A DNA stretch of 64,000 nt from Collinsella sp. (GCA_018380195.1 JAGZUC010000011.1:11488-75487); one strand, 5' to 3'; counted from the stretch's first letter, positions 37,659-46,540 are shown. Notes: generated by a model from the sequence alone, not told the origin. Numbers and translations: made by a program.

Positions 37659-38522
37659 ATGTTCGGGTACATCTACAAGAAAGACGCCGCCGCTATCGCG
37701 GTTGTCCTGTGTCTTTGTCTGGGCGTGGGCAGTTTCTTCGATTATCAGATCTCGAGCGCGCTGTTCAACATCGGCAGCATGTACGGTCGCTTTATCGAGG
37801 CGGCCGGCGAGCTGCCGTTCGAGCTGACGGCGAGCATCGCGGGCGTTATGCTCGTGCGCGCGGTGCGTCCCGACTCCAGGGGCAGCAAATGGCTTGCCGC
37901 GCTCGGCATCCTCGTCAACGTTGGCCTGACCGGCTACGAGATCGTTTCGTCCCTGAGGGTTGGCGGTAAACTCATTGCGGCTCAGTTGGTGCTGACGTTT
38001 GTGCTGGTCATCGCTGCCAACCTTATCGTCTATCGCCTCACGCGCACGACCGAGCCCGACGAGCTCACGCGCTGGGCGTTGATGGTGCTTGCCGTGTGGA
38101 TCGCTCAGGCCATCATCCTCAACGTGATCGTCAAGCCACTGTGGTCGCGCCCGCGCATGCGCGTGATCGAGGTCACGCCGGGGCTCAATTTTCAGCCGTG
38201 GTGGGTGATCGGCAATCCCGACAAGTGGACCTATATCGCCGCCGGCGTGATCAAGGACGGGTTCAAGTCGTTTGCGAGCGGACACACGGCGCATGCGGCG
38301 ATCGGCCCTATGCTCGCCGGGCTTCCCACGGCAGCCTTTAAGGAAAAACCGTCGCGTCGCCGCGTGATTTTTTGGGCGGCGGCTGTGATCGCGGCGCTCG
38401 TCGCCTTTGGGCGCATCGTGATCGGTGCGCACTTTTTGAGTGACGTGAGCTGCGGTTTTGCCCTGGTACTGGCACTTGAGTGCCTTGCCGCGCGCATTGC
38501 CTATCCCAACGGCGTACAATAG
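37659..38522 (+). CDS. PAP2-superfamily membrane phosphatase
   Basis: 287 residues with about seven membrane helices. The three PAP2 motifs are present: KPLWSRPRMR, FASGHTAH and RIVIGAHFLSDV. Likely dephosphorylates a lipid such as undecaprenyl pyrophosphate or phosphatidate at the outer membrane face. Ribosome-binding site AAAGGAAAG. Between mfd and a threonine-aldolase-like gene; no operon link is evident. Confidence 0.87.
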   Translation: MFGYIYKKDAAAIAVVLCLCLGVGSFFDYQISSALFNIGSMYGRFIEAAGELPFELTASIAGVMLVRAVRPDSRGSKWLAALGILVNVGLTGYEIVSSLRVGGKLIAAQLVLTFVLVIAANLIVYRLTRTTEPDELTRWALMVLAVWIAQAIILNVIVKPLWSRPRMRVIEVTPGLNFQPWWVIGNPDKWTYIAAGVIKDGFKSFASGHTAHAAIGPMLAGLPTAAFKEKPSRRRVIFWAAAVIAALVAFGRIVIGAHFLSDVSCGFALVLALECLAARIAYPNGVQ

Positions 38523-38567
38523 CTCCGTTTGAATCATCTGGCCGATACCCGGTAAGAGAGGATTGCC

Positions 38568-39593
38568 ATGCTCGCGTTTAACAACGATTATTCCCACGGT
38601 GCACATCCGGCAGTGCTGCAGGCGCTCGTCGACACCAATATGGAGCCGCAGCCCGGCTACGGTACCGACGCGCACACCGAGCGTGCCAAGCAGCTTATCC
38701 GTGAGGCCTGTCAGGCCCCCGATGCCGACGTGTTTTTTCTGGTGGGCGGCACGCAGGCCAACGCGACGGTGATCGACATGCTGCTTGCGCCCTACGAGGG
38801 CGTCGTTGCTGCCGAGACTGGCCACGTCGCCTGCCACGAGGCGGGCGCCATCGAGTTTGGCGGCCACAAGGTGCTTACCATCCCCGGCTACGAGGGCAAG
38901 ATGCACGCCGAGGACCTCGAGAACTATATCCAGGTGTTCTACGAAAACGAGAGCTACGAGCACACGGTGTTCCCGGGCGCCGTGTACGTGAGTCTGTCGA
39001 CCGAGTACGGCACGCTGTACTCCAAGGCCGAGCTCGCGGCGATTCATGCGGTATGCCAGAAGCGTGAGATTCCGCTGTTTGTGGACGGCGCCCGCCTGGC
39101 CTATGCGCTGGCGTCCGATGAGTGCGACATTACCCTGCCCGAGCTGGCACAGCTGTGTGATGTGTTCTACATCGGCGGCACCAAGTGCGGCGCGCTCTGC
39201 GGCGAGGCTGTGGTGTTCTGCGGCATGCACGCTCCGGCGCATCCCATTCCGCGCATTAAGCAGCACGGTGCGTTGCTGGCCAAGGGCCGCCTGACGGGCG
39301 TGCAGTTTGAGGCGCTCTTTACCGACGGCCTGTATTTTGAGATTGGTCGCCAGGCGATCGAAACCGCGCAGGCGCTTCGTCGCGTGCTGCACGAGCGCGG
39401 TTACCAGTTCTTCTTGGAGACGCCCACAAACCAGCAGTTTGTGATTCTGCCCAACGAGGACATGGCCCGCATTCGCGAGCATGCCTCGATTGAGTACTGG
39501 GAAAAGTACGACGAGACCCACACCGTGGTGCGCTTTTGCACTAGCTGGGCCACGACGCAGGAGGACATCGACGCGCTGGCGGCTGTCCTGTAG
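38568..39593 (+). CDS. threonine aldolase-like PLP enzyme (beta-eliminating lyase family)
   Basis: 341 residues, fold-type I PLP enzyme. PLP lysine K206 in FYIGGTKCGALCGEA, Asp173 in LFVDGARLAYAL, and FNNDYSHGAHPAVLQAL at the start match low-specificity threonine aldolases, which cleave (allo-)threonine to glycine and acetaldehyde. Length is normal. A TACAAT box at ~38515 and GAGAGGA before ATG support independent transcription. Followed by a strong terminator. Confidence 0.87.
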   Translation: MLAFNNDYSHGAHPAVLQALVDTNMEPQPGYGTDAHTERAKQLIREACQAPDADVFFLVGGTQANATVIDMLLAPYEGVVAAETGHVACHEAGAIEFGGHKVLTIPGYEGKMHAEDLENYIQVFYENESYEHTVFPGAVYVSLSTEYGTLYSKAELAAIHAVCQKREIPLFVDGARLAYALASDECDITLPELAQLCDVFYIGGTKCGALCGEAVVFCGMHAPAHPIPRIKQHGALLAKGRLTGVQFEALFTDGLYFEIGRQAIETAQALRRVLHERGYQFFLETPTNQQFVILPNEDMARIREHASIEYWEKYDETHTVVRFCTSWATTQEDIDALAAVL

Positions 39594-39611
39594 CCTGATG
39601 TAATGACAAGG

Positions 39612-39655
39612 GGCCGCCCTGCGCCTGAGCTTGGCGCAGGGCGGCCTTTGCTTTT
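39612..39655 (+). terminator. intrinsic terminator
   Basis: GGCCGCCCTGCGCC-tgagctt-GGCGCAGGGCGGCC, a perfect 14-bp stem, followed by TTTGCTTTT. Confidence 0.93.
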
Positions 39656-39671
39656 GGGGGAGAAGGGTTGT

Positions 39672-40262
39672 ATGACCGAGATGTCCGAGCCGACGATTCG
39701 CCTGGCGACGCCCGATGACGCGTCGGCGTTGCTTGCCATCTATGAGCCGTATGTGCGCCAGACGGCGATTACCTGCGAATATGAGGTGCCGAGCGTTGAG
39801 GAGTTCGCCGGGCGCATCGAGCGTACGCTCAGGCGCTATCCGTATTTGGTGATGGAGTTGGACGGGCGTCCGGTGGGCTATGCCTATGCGAGCCCGCTTA
39901 ACAGCCGCGAGGCATACGACTGGTCGGTCGAGACGTCGATCTACCTGGCGCGTGATGTGCGCCACGGCGGGCTGGGCCGCAAACTACATGACGCGCTCAA
40001 GCAGTGCCTGATCGCGATGGGCATCACCAACATGTGTGCCCTCATCGCCGTGCCGCACGACAAGGACGACGAGTACCTGACGCACAACAGCCAGGACTTC
40101 CATGCCCATATGGGGTATCGCCTGGTGGGTGCCTTTGACCGCTGCGCCCAAAAGTTCGGCCGCTGGTACGACATGTGCTGGATGGAGTTGGTCCTAGCCG
40201 AGCGCGTCCCCAACCAACCCAAACCAACCTGGTTCCCCGACCTCCCCAAACCTACCATTTAG
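39672..40262 (+). CDS. GNAT-family N-acetyltransferase (phosphinothricin-acetyltransferase-like)
   Basis: 196 residues. The N-terminus IRLATPDDASALLAIYEPYV and the motif A region DVRHGGLGRKLHDAL (acetyl-CoA pyrophosphate loop R/Q-x-x-G-x-G/A) place it near the bar/pat-type GNATs, which acetylate amino-group compounds. The substrate is unknown. ATG 39672 follows AAGGG. The stop codon runs directly into a GGGACAGG repeat element. Confidence 0.8.
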   Translation: MTEMSEPTIRLATPDDASALLAIYEPYVRQTAITCEYEVPSVEEFAGRIERTLRRYPYLVMELDGRPVGYAYASPLNSREAYDWSVETSIYLARDVRHGGLGRKLHDALKQCLIAMGITNMCALIAVPHDKDDEYLTHNSQDFHAHMGYRLVGAFDRCAQKFGRWYDMCWMELVLAERVPNQPKPTWFPDLPKPTI

Positions 40263-40285
40263 GGACAGGTTTATTTTGGCAGGTT
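40261..40285. repeat. GGGACAGG repeat, half element
   Basis: AGGGACAGGTTTATTTTGG continues as CAGGTT. This equals the right half of the complete palindrome at 59146-59182. It bridges the convergent ends of the GNAT and GntR genes, overlapping both stop codons. Confidence 0.65.
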
Positions 40286-41006
40286 AGCCGATTGGCTCGG
40301 TGTATTTGGCGCGGTCGGTGCGTTGGATGCGCTTAGAGACATGGAGCGGTCGGCCGTCGGTGTCGTAGACGTAGTCGGTGATCAGGATCAGCGCCTGCCC
40401 GCGTTCGACGTTGAGCAAAAACGCCTCGTTTTGCGAGGCATGGCACACCTCAAAGGTCTTATGTCCCTGTGCTGGCGCGCGATGGAATTCTTGGCGCAGC
40501 GTCGCGTAGAGCGAACCGTTGATATCGCGATCGATGAGCGTCTCGAAGCTTGGCGGCAGGTAGGTGGTCTCCAGGCACAGCGGCACGTCGTCCAGGTAGC
40601 GCAGGCGGACAAGTTTGACGAGCTTGCTGCCCACGGCGGCGTCAAAGAACTTAGCTATGCTGCCGGCCGCCTTGGCAAAGCCCGAGTCCACGGTGCGCGT
40701 GGTGGGCTTCATGCCCTGACCTTCGACCTGCTTGGTATAGCTCGAAAACACTAGGTTGTTCTCGTGGAGCGCGGGCGTGTCGGCCACAAAGGCGCCACGC
40801 CCGCGCTCGGTGCGCACCAGGCCCTCATCAACGAGAACCTTAAGGGCGTGGCGCACGGTGCTGCGCGACAGCCCCGATTCGTCCATGAGCTCCATCTCGG
40901 ACGGCAGCTTGTCTCCGCGTGCGTAGATGCCGGCGGCGATGCGGTCGCGAAGCGTACCCGCCAAGCGCTCGTATTGGCTCAGTTTCTTTTTAGATGAAGC
41001 GTTCAT
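40284..41006 (-). CDS. GntR/UTRA transcriptional regulator 1
   Basis: 240 residues: winged helix-turn-helix (about 10-75; KLPSEMELMDESGLSRSTVRHAL) and a C-terminal UTRA ligand-binding domain (about 95-235), i.e. the HutC subfamily, whose ligands are usually sugar phosphates or amino-sugar derivatives. Divergently transcribed from the SIS-domain gene at 41212 across a ~205-base AT-rich region holding repeated ACTTGTATGC elements. It most likely represses that gene and itself. Confidence 0.9.
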   Translation of the reverse strand: MNASSKKKLSQYERLAGTLRDRIAAGIYARGDKLPSEMELMDESGLSRSTVRHALKVLVDEGLVRTERGRGAFVADTPALHENNLVFSSYTKQVEGQGMKPTTRTVDSGFAKAAGSIAKFFDAAVGSKLVKLVRLRYLDDVPLCLETTYLPPSFETLIDRDINGSLYATLRQEFHRAPAQGHKTFEVCHASQNEAFLLNVERGQALILITDYVYDTDGRPLHVSKRIQRTDRAKYTEPIG

Positions 41007-41023
41007 GCGATCAGCCTATATCT

Positions 41024-41173
41024 AACTTGTATGCTTATCTAAGCAAGCATGTATTCAACACAACAATAAAACCGCTGGTATCGAGCTACCGAAAACCTTA
41101 CCAGCAAAATTTCTAAGACAAATATAGCATATAACTAGTCGACATAACCAAAACATGTATGTAACTTGTATGC
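41024..41173. promoter_or_regulatory. operator elements between GntR regulator 1 and the SIS gene
   Basis: ACTTGTATGC occurs at 41025-41034 and again at 41164-41173. The first is joined to TGCTTA-tc-TAAGCA and a mirrored GCATGT (41048-41053); the second is preceded by CATGTATGT. Paired sites near each of two divergent starts suit a GntR-type repressor. Confidence 0.55.
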
Positions 41174-41211
41174 CATCGAGAGCATCAAACGAGAAGAAAG
41201 GCTGATGCACG

Positions 41212-42204
41212 ATGACTACTCAGGAACAGGTTAAGGACGTCGTCTCCCAGGTTTTGGCTGACAAGGCAGACAAGGGCGGCATCAAGCGCGTCGTGTGGAT
41301 TGGCGCCGGCGGATCCAACGGCGGCAACTATCCTGCCCAGTACTTTATGGAGCACGAGGCCACGCAGGTCGTGAGCTCCAGCTACACCAGCAACGAGTTC
41401 GTGCACGCCACCCCGGCCTACGTCAACGAGAACACCCTGGCCGTCGTCGTGTCCATGCGCGGCACCAAGGAGACCATCGTTGCCGCCCAGGTCGCCAAGG
41501 ACCACGGCGCCAGCACCATCGCCATCTATGTTGACGAGTCCGGCCTCACCGAGGTCTGCGACTACAAGATTCAGTACGACAGCCTGGCCGTCGACGAGTC
41601 CTGCATGGGCCGCACCAACTCCGCCGTCGTGACCATGATCGCCATGGAGCTTACGCAGCAGACCGAGGGCTATGCCGAGTACGAGACCGCTATGGCCGCC
41701 TTCGACTTGGTCGACCCCATCTATCGCAAGGCCGTCGAGTATACCCGTCCGCTCGCTGCCAAGTGGGCCGAGCAGAACGCCGACAAGCCCTGCATCAACG
41801 TCATGGCCCAGGGCCCGCTCTTTGGTGCCGCCTACGTCTTTAGCATCTGCAACGTGCAGGAGATGCTGCAGATCGACTCCTGCACCATCAACACCTGCGA
41901 CTTCTTCCACGGCCCCTTCGAGATCCTGGACAAGCGCACCTCGCTGTTCCAGCTCATCAGCGTCGGCCGCAGCCGCTGCAACGACGAGCGCGGCATCCGC
42001 TTCGTCAACCAGTACGGTGGCGAGCGCGTCTATCAGCTCGACGCCAAGGAGCTCGGCCTCAACGACATCAAGGACAGCGTGAGCGAGTACTTCAACCACC
42101 TGATCTTTGCCCCGATCCTCAACAACGTGTATATGCGCGCGCTCTCCGCCGTCACCCACAAGGACTACATGACGCGCCGCTACATGTGGAAGCTTGAGTA
42201 TTAG
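41212..42204 (+). CDS. SIS-domain fructosamine-deglycase-like protein 1
   Basis: 330 residues, two SIS folds. It resembles FrlB/FraB deglycases, which cleave a phosphorylated Amadori compound into an amine and a hexose 6-phosphate. The catalytic pair known from FraB (a Glu and a His 16 residues apart) is present as E217 (VQEMLQ) and H233 (FFHGPFE), and the C-terminus RRYMWKLEY matches family ends. It differs from its two paralogues in having CDFFHG for GEYFHG and SMRGTKET in the phosphate loop, so substrate preference may differ. Driven from the divergent GntR promoter. Deglycase function is inferred from the family, not shown. Confidence 0.8.
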   Translation: MTTQEQVKDVVSQVLADKADKGGIKRVVWIGAGGSNGGNYPAQYFMEHEATQVVSSSYTSNEFVHATPAYVNENTLAVVVSMRGTKETIVAAQVAKDHGASTIAIYVDESGLTEVCDYKIQYDSLAVDESCMGRTNSAVVTMIAMELTQQTEGYAEYETAMAAFDLVDPIYRKAVEYTRPLAAKWAEQNADKPCINVMAQGPLFGAAYVFSICNVQEMLQIDSCTINTCDFFHGPFEILDKRTSLFQLISVGRSRCNDERGIRFVNQYGGERVYQLDAKELGLNDIKDSVSEYFNHLIFAPILNNVYMRALSAVTHKDYMTRRYMWKLEY

Positions 42205-42314
42205 TTACGCGGTTTTACCAAACCGCGTAACGGCTCGACGCTGAGCGGTCCGCATTTGGACAATCTGACGTTCAACTTCAAGGGCGCGACCAGAAGGTCT
42301 GCGCCCTTTCGTTT
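42204..42314 (+). terminator. tandem hairpins after SIS gene 1
   Basis: GTTACGCGGTTT-tacc-AAACCGCGTAAC starts on the last base of the stop codon (42204-42231). A second hairpin, AAGGGCGC...GCGCCCTT with TTCGTTT, spans 42280-42314. The first hairpin plus the following CGGCTCGACGCTG recurs at 52089 after a GntR gene. Confidence 0.75.
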
Positions 42315-42428
42315 CACGTCACCTTGTCTCAAATGCGGCCCGCTCGCTGACTTATGCTCAACCAGCGGCGCCTTAGACGTTGGGAACGTTCCTTTTCTGC
42401 CGGCAGTTGGGGACAGTCCTAGTCGTTG

Positions 42429-42468
42429 GGGGACGCACTTGAATGACCAGTCATTTAAGTGCGTCCCC
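42429..42468. repeat. GGGAC-type palindrome, copy 3
   Basis: GGGGACGCACTTgAATGA and TCATTtAAGTGCGTCCCC form an 18-bp stem around CCAG. Upstream, 42381-42420 contains CTGCCGGCAG and TTGGGGACAG of the same family. The ~390 bases 42205-42592 otherwise lack a gene. Confidence 0.75.
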
Positions 42469-42537
42469 AATGACTACTCAATGAGTATGTGGGGAGCAGA
42501 TTTTTCCGCTCGCCGATTTGTGTCTTGAAAAATGTAT

Positions 42538-42552
42538 ATAACGACTATAACG
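42538..42552 (+). promoter_or_regulatory. direct repeat of ATAACG upstream of the DMT gene
   Basis: ATAACG at 42538-42543 and 42547-42552, nine bases apart. The same half-site occurs as an inverted repeat before the PTS operon (43824-43842), in the leader of GntR gene 2 (51314) and before the last SIS gene (63850). Confidence 0.5.
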
Positions 42553-42592
42553 TAGTGTGAAACATATTGGAAACAATACCGAGGAGGCTGCG

Positions 42593-43675
42593 TTGAAGAA
42601 AAGCAATCTGGGCTATGTGCTAGTGCTGATCGCCGCGCTTATGTGGGGCACCATCGGAATCTTTGTTAACGGAATATCGGCCCTGGGTGTTTCGTCTCAG
42701 AGCATGGCGGCCTTTCGCCTGTTGTCGGGTGCTGTCTTAATGGCTCCGGTCTTGGCATTTATGGGTTGCCAGGGAGGTGCTCGTGAGGGAAAAGCCTCGG
42801 GTGCCATGGCACTGTTCAAGGCAAGTCCTAAAGAGCTTGTTCCCTGCGCGCTTCTTGGCATTATCGGCCTCGCCACCGCTAACACGCTTTATTACGAGTG
42901 CATGGGCGAGGTGGGCATGTCCACGGCCTCGGTGCTGCTTTACACCTCGCCGGTGTTTGGCGTCGTGCTCGGCCGCGTGCTTTATCGCGAGGACGTGACC
43001 CCCAACAAGCTCGTCGCCATCGTCTTTAACATTGTGGGTTGCGTGCTCGCGGTGACGAGCGGCGACCTGTCCGGTTTCCATTTCTCGGCTTGGGGCGTCG
43101 TGTCGGGTGTGATCGCCGGGCTTTGCGGTGCGCTACTGGCTGTGTTTAGCCGTATGGCTACCAAGACGCTGCATCCGCTGGCGGTGACGTTTTGGGGCTT
43201 TGTCTTTGGCGGATGCTTTATGGCAGTGCTTTCGGCTCCGTGGTCCGATGTGGCCGCGGCAATGTCCCCGCAGCTCATTCTGCTGTTCGCGGGCTTTGGC
43301 TTTATTCCGACGGCTCTTGCGTACATCTTCTATATGCAGGGCCTTTCGATGGATCTTGAGACGTCGAAGGTGCCGGTCGTGGCTTCGTTTGAAACCGTGG
43401 CGACCGTTCTGGTCGGTATTGGTGTCTATGCCGAGTCCGCCGGCGCGATCAAGGTTCTGGGCATTGTGCTGGTGCTCGCGTCCATCCTGATCATGAACAC
43501 CGACTTCTCCAAGCTGCACAACAGTGTGTTTGTCGGTCATGTTGTTGAGAGCATGACCTTTAAGCCCAACGCGTGGTGGACCGAAAAATCTCAGGACATG
43601 GATCTGTTCCGCGAGCGCACCGGCATCGCGCTGGAGCCCACCGTGCAGGAAAGCCCCTGGTACTTTGTGCGATAG
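42593..43675 (+). CDS. DMT/EamA-family transporter
   Basis: 360 residues with ten predicted helices in two EamA repeats (MWGTIGIFVNGI and the second half LCGALLAVFSRMATK), plus a ~45-residue cytoplasmic tail. TTG 42593 is the probable start because GAGGAGG lies five bases upstream; GTG 42557 would add 12 residues but lacks a site. EamA proteins export amino acids or other metabolites. Its place between SIS gene 1 and the PTS operon, and the shared ATAACG elements, suggest co-regulation; export of the amine released by deglycation is a possible role. Confidence 0.83.
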   Translation: MKKSNLGYVLVLIAALMWGTIGIFVNGISALGVSSQSMAAFRLLSGAVLMAPVLAFMGCQGGAREGKASGAMALFKASPKELVPCALLGIIGLATANTLYYECMGEVGMSTASVLLYTSPVFGVVLGRVLYREDVTPNKLVAIVFNIVGCVLAVTSGDLSGFHFSAWGVVSGVIAGLCGALLAVFSRMATKTLHPLAVTFWGFVFGGCFMAVLSAPWSDVAAAMSPQLILLFAGFGFIPTALAYIFYMQGLSMDLETSKVPVVASFETVATVLVGIGVYAESAGAIKVLGIVLVLASILIMNTDFSKLHNSVFVGHVVESMTFKPNAWWTEKSQDMDLFRERTGIALEPTVQESPWYFVR

Positions 43676-43682
43676 AGGATTG

Positions 43683-43735
43683 CGCGCAGGGTCTGACCTC
43701 GGGTTATCCAGCCAGCGCCGGCCTACCCTGCGCCA
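43683..43735 (+). other. hairpin after the DMT gene
   Basis: TGCGCGCAGGGT near 43680 pairs with ACCCTGCGC near 43726 across a ~35-base loop. No T tract; it may be a weak terminator or a processing site. Confidence 0.35.
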
Positions 43736-43823
43736 ACGTTTCAAGTACGTTAAACCCGTCAACGGTCGATTTTCACCCGCGAACGGTCTTTATACTAATT
43801 AACAATATAAGCAACGTATAAGA

Positions 43824-43842
43824 CGTTATAATGACCATAACG
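43824..43842 (+). promoter_or_regulatory. operator-like dyad before the PTS operon
   Basis: CGTTAT-aatgacc-ATAACG, a perfect inverted repeat ending 16 bases before the PTS IIAB start and overlapping a TATAAT-like box (TTATAATG). A repressor here would block initiation. It shares its half-site with 42538, 51314 and 63850. Confidence 0.6.
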
Positions 43843-43858
43843 AAAAGGAGGAGGCAAG

Positions 43859-44782
43859 ATGAATCAGATCATTCTCGCATCTCATGGCGGCCTGGCCGCA
43901 GGCGCCAAAGACACGCTCGAGATGGTTCTCGGCGACGTGTCGAACGTCCACGTCGTGTCGCTTGCTCGTGACGACAAGGAGCCCATCACCAATAAGGTGG
44001 ACGCCATGATCGCCACGTTCAACGCGGACGACACCGTCTATGTGCTGACCGATATGCTCGGCAGCTCGGTCAACAACAACATGGTCGAGCTTTCCAAGAA
44101 CGGCACGAAGTTCACGGTTGTCAGCGGTTTCAACATCCCGCTGGCGCTCACGCTCGCTATGAGCCCCGTCCCCGTCGAGGGCGCCGAGCTCGCGGCCCTC
44201 ATCAACGAGGCCCGCAACGGTCTGACCAACCCCAACGCACCGGCCCAGCCCGCCGCGGCTCCCGCCAAGAAGGCCAAGGCGTCCCGTCACAGCTCCGGTC
44301 CCGCCAAGATCGTCCTCGCACGTCTTGACTACCGTCTGCTGCACGGCCAGGTCGTCTTTACCTGGACCACCAAGGTTCAGGCCGAGCGCATCATCGTCGT
44401 CGACAACGCTGCCGCCAACGATGACATCAAGAAGGGCGCTCTTAAGCTGGCCAAGCCCCAGGGCGTGCGCCTGAACGTCTTCACCGTCGAGCGTGCCCTC
44501 GCCAAGATGGACAAGCTCAACACCCTCGGCGAGCGCGTCATGTTCGTCTTTGGCAACACGGCCGAGATGCTGCAGTTCTGCCAGGGCTACAAGCTCGACG
44601 CCATCAACTTGGGCGCCACCGCCAACCACGACGGTGCCGATCAGGTCGGCGGCAAGGACAGCTCCGTCTTCCTCGACGCCACCCAGAAGGCCGACGTCAA
44701 CCAGCTGCTCGACATGGGCATCAAGCTCTATGTTCAGCAGACCCCTACGTATCAGAGCGTCGACATCGACGCCAAGCTGTAA
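43859..44782 (+). CDS. PTS mannose-family EIIAB, fused
   Basis: 307 residues. EIIA domain (1-125) with phospho-His H9 in ILASHGGLA; Ala/Pro/Lys-rich linker (about 126-148); EIIB domain with H162 in RLDYRLLHGQVVFTW. It relays phosphate from HPr to the sugar imported by IIC-IID. First gene of the operon IIAB-IIC-IID, with a 36-base gap to IIC. The neighbouring FrlB-like SIS genes suggest that the imported substrate is an Amadori product such as fructoselysine or glucoselysine, as in Salmonella gfr-type systems. Strong site AAGGAGGAGG precedes ATG. Confidence 0.92.
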   Translation: MNQIILASHGGLAAGAKDTLEMVLGDVSNVHVVSLARDDKEPITNKVDAMIATFNADDTVYVLTDMLGSSVNNNMVELSKNGTKFTVVSGFNIPLALTLAMSPVPVEGAELAALINEARNGLTNPNAPAQPAAAPAKKAKASRHSSGPAKIVLARLDYRLLHGQVVFTWTTKVQAERIIVVDNAAANDDIKKGALKLAKPQGVRLNVFTVERALAKMDKLNTLGERVMFVFGNTAEMLQFCQGYKLDAINLGATANHDGADQVGGKDSSVFLDATQKADVNQLLDMGIKLYVQQTPTYQSVDIDAKL

Positions 44783-44818
44783 TCAACCAGGCTTTTGCCT
44801 GACTGAAAGGAGAAGGGT

Positions 44819-45613
44819 ATGAATACGTTCATCAGTGCGGTGCTCGTCGGCCTCGTCGGCGTGTTCTGCATGTGGGACTCCCGCCTGCTCGGTCGTCTTA
44901 ACTTCGAGCAGCCCCTCGTTGGCGCTACGCTCGTCGGTCTGCTGCTGGGCGATGTACCCACCGGCCTTGCCGTCGGTGCCGCCGTCGAGCTCGTGTCCAT
45001 GGGCCTGGTGCAGGTCGGCGCCGCCGTTCCGCCCGATATGGTCCTGGGCGGCATCGTGGCCGCTGCCTTTGCGTGCCTGACCGATGCTTCCGCCGAGACC
45101 GCCATGACGATCGCCATCCCGGTCGCCGTCCTGGGTCAGCTCCTCGGCATCGTGTTCCGTTCCATCATCGCCGCCCTCACCCATGTGGCAGATAGCGCGA
45201 TCGATAACGGAAAGTTCAAGACCGCCTACCGTATGCACATCTGCGCCGGCTCCGGTCTGTACGCCATCATGTACTTCCTGCCGATCTTCCTCGCCGTCTT
45301 TGTTGGCACCGACCTGGTTCAGGCCATCGTCAACATGGTTCCCGAGTGGCTGTCCACTGGTCTTAACGTTTCGACCAAGATCATGACCGCCTACGGCTTG
45401 GCCCTGCTGCTCACCATGATGATCAAGAAGGGTATGACTCCGTTCCTGTTCATCGGTTTCCTGCTCGCCGCTTACCTCAACCTGTCCGTCATCGCGGTCG
45501 CTCTGATCGGTGTGTGCCTGGCTGTCGTCTTCATGGGCTTCAAGTTCAACGGTTCCCATGCAGCCGCCGGTGTCGATTCCGACTACGATCCGCTCGAAGA
45601 CGACGAAGACTAA
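44819..45613 (+). CDS. PTS mannose-family EIIC
   Basis: 264 residues with about eight hydrophobic segments. The N-terminal SAVLVGLVGVFCMWDSRLLG and LVGLLLGDVPTGLAVGAAVELVSMG motif are typical of the EIIC-sorbose/mannose permease. It forms the membrane channel with EIID. The Asp-rich C-terminal tail (DSDYDPLEDDED) is cytoplasmic. AAAGGAG lies before ATG and IID follows after 13 bases. Confidence 0.92.
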   Translation: MNTFISAVLVGLVGVFCMWDSRLLGRLNFEQPLVGATLVGLLLGDVPTGLAVGAAVELVSMGLVQVGAAVPPDMVLGGIVAAAFACLTDASAETAMTIAIPVAVLGQLLGIVFRSIIAALTHVADSAIDNGKFKTAYRMHICAGSGLYAIMYFLPIFLAVFVGTDLVQAIVNMVPEWLSTGLNVSTKIMTAYGLALLLTMMIKKGMTPFLFIGFLLAAYLNLSVIAVALIGVCLAVVFMGFKFNGSHAAAGVDSDYDPLEDDED

Positions 45614-45626
45614 GGAGGAACACACT

Positions 45627-46460
45627 ATGGCAACCGCAACCAAGGACGTGTCCCTGAACAAGAAGGTCAGCCAGTTCTTCTGGCGCTCCTGGGCCATCCA
45701 GGCCTCTTGGAACTACGAGCGTCAGATGAACATGGGCTTCCTCTACGGCATGGTTCCTACGCTCGATCGCCTCTACCCGGATGAGTCCGACCCCAAGCAG
45801 CTCGCTGCTAAGAAAGAGGCTTACCACCGTCACATGGCGTTCTACAACTGCACCCCGCAGACGAGCGCTTTCATCCTGGGCCTCTCCGCCTCCATGGAGG
45901 AGGAGTACGCCAAGGATCCCGAGAACTTCGATCCCGATTCGATCAACGCGGTCAAGACCTCCCTCATGGGTCCGCTTTCTGGCATCGGTGACTCCTTCTT
46001 CCAGGGCACCATCCGCGTTATCGCCTTTGGCCTTGGCGTTCAGCTGGCTCAGCAGGGCTCCATCATGGGCCCGATCCTGGCTATGCTCATCTCCATCGTT
46101 CCCTCTGTGCTGATCACCTGGTTCGCAGCCAAGATGGGCTATCAGGGCGGCCACGAGTACCTGAGCAAGCTTCAGGGCGGCGACCTCATGGAGAAGCTCA
46201 TGTATGTCTGCGGCATCGTGGGTCTTATGTCCGTGGGCGGCATGATCGCTACGCTGATCGGCGCCACCACCCCGCTGCAGTTCGCTGAGGGCACCGTCGT
46301 TATCCAGGACATCCTGGACGGCATGATGCCCCAGATGATTTCCCTTGGCCTCACCGGCCTTATGTACTGGCTCATCAAGAAGAACGTCAACACCGGTTGG
46401 CTTCTCGTGATCGCCATCGTGGGCGGCATCGCCCTCTCCGCGGCCGGCATCCTGGCCTAG
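45627..46460 (+). CDS. PTS mannose-family EIID
   Basis: 277 residues. The N-terminal cytoplasmic part with FFWRSWAIQASWNYERQMNMGF and LMGPLSGIGDSFFQGT are EIID hallmarks; the C-terminal third has several helices ending LLVIAIVGGIALSAAG. It partners EIIC in substrate translocation. ATG 45627 follows AAGGAGG. A terminator follows at 46497. Confidence 0.92.
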   Translation: MATATKDVSLNKKVSQFFWRSWAIQASWNYERQMNMGFLYGMVPTLDRLYPDESDPKQLAAKKEAYHRHMAFYNCTPQTSAFILGLSASMEEEYAKDPENFDPDSINAVKTSLMGPLSGIGDSFFQGTIRVIAFGLGVQLAQQGSIMGPILAMLISIVPSVLITWFAAKMGYQGGHEYLSKLQGGDLMEKLMYVCGIVGLMSVGGMIATLIGATTPLQFAEGTVVIQDILDGMMPQMISLGLTGLMYWLIKKNVNTGWLLVIAIVGGIALSAAGILA

Positions 46461-46496
46461 TCGCGACCTTAAGCGCTTATCCGCTTTCCCCCGGGG

Positions 46497-46527
46497 GCCT
46501 GCCTGGCATCCCATACCCCAGGCAGGC
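46497..46527 (+). terminator. hairpin terminator after the PTS genes
   Basis: GCCTGCCTGG-catcccatacc-CCAGGCAGGC, perfect 10-bp stem, followed by TTCCATTCC. Weak T content, so partial read-through into the SIS gene is possible. Confidence 0.65.
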
Positions 46528-46540
46528 TTCCATTCCCAAA

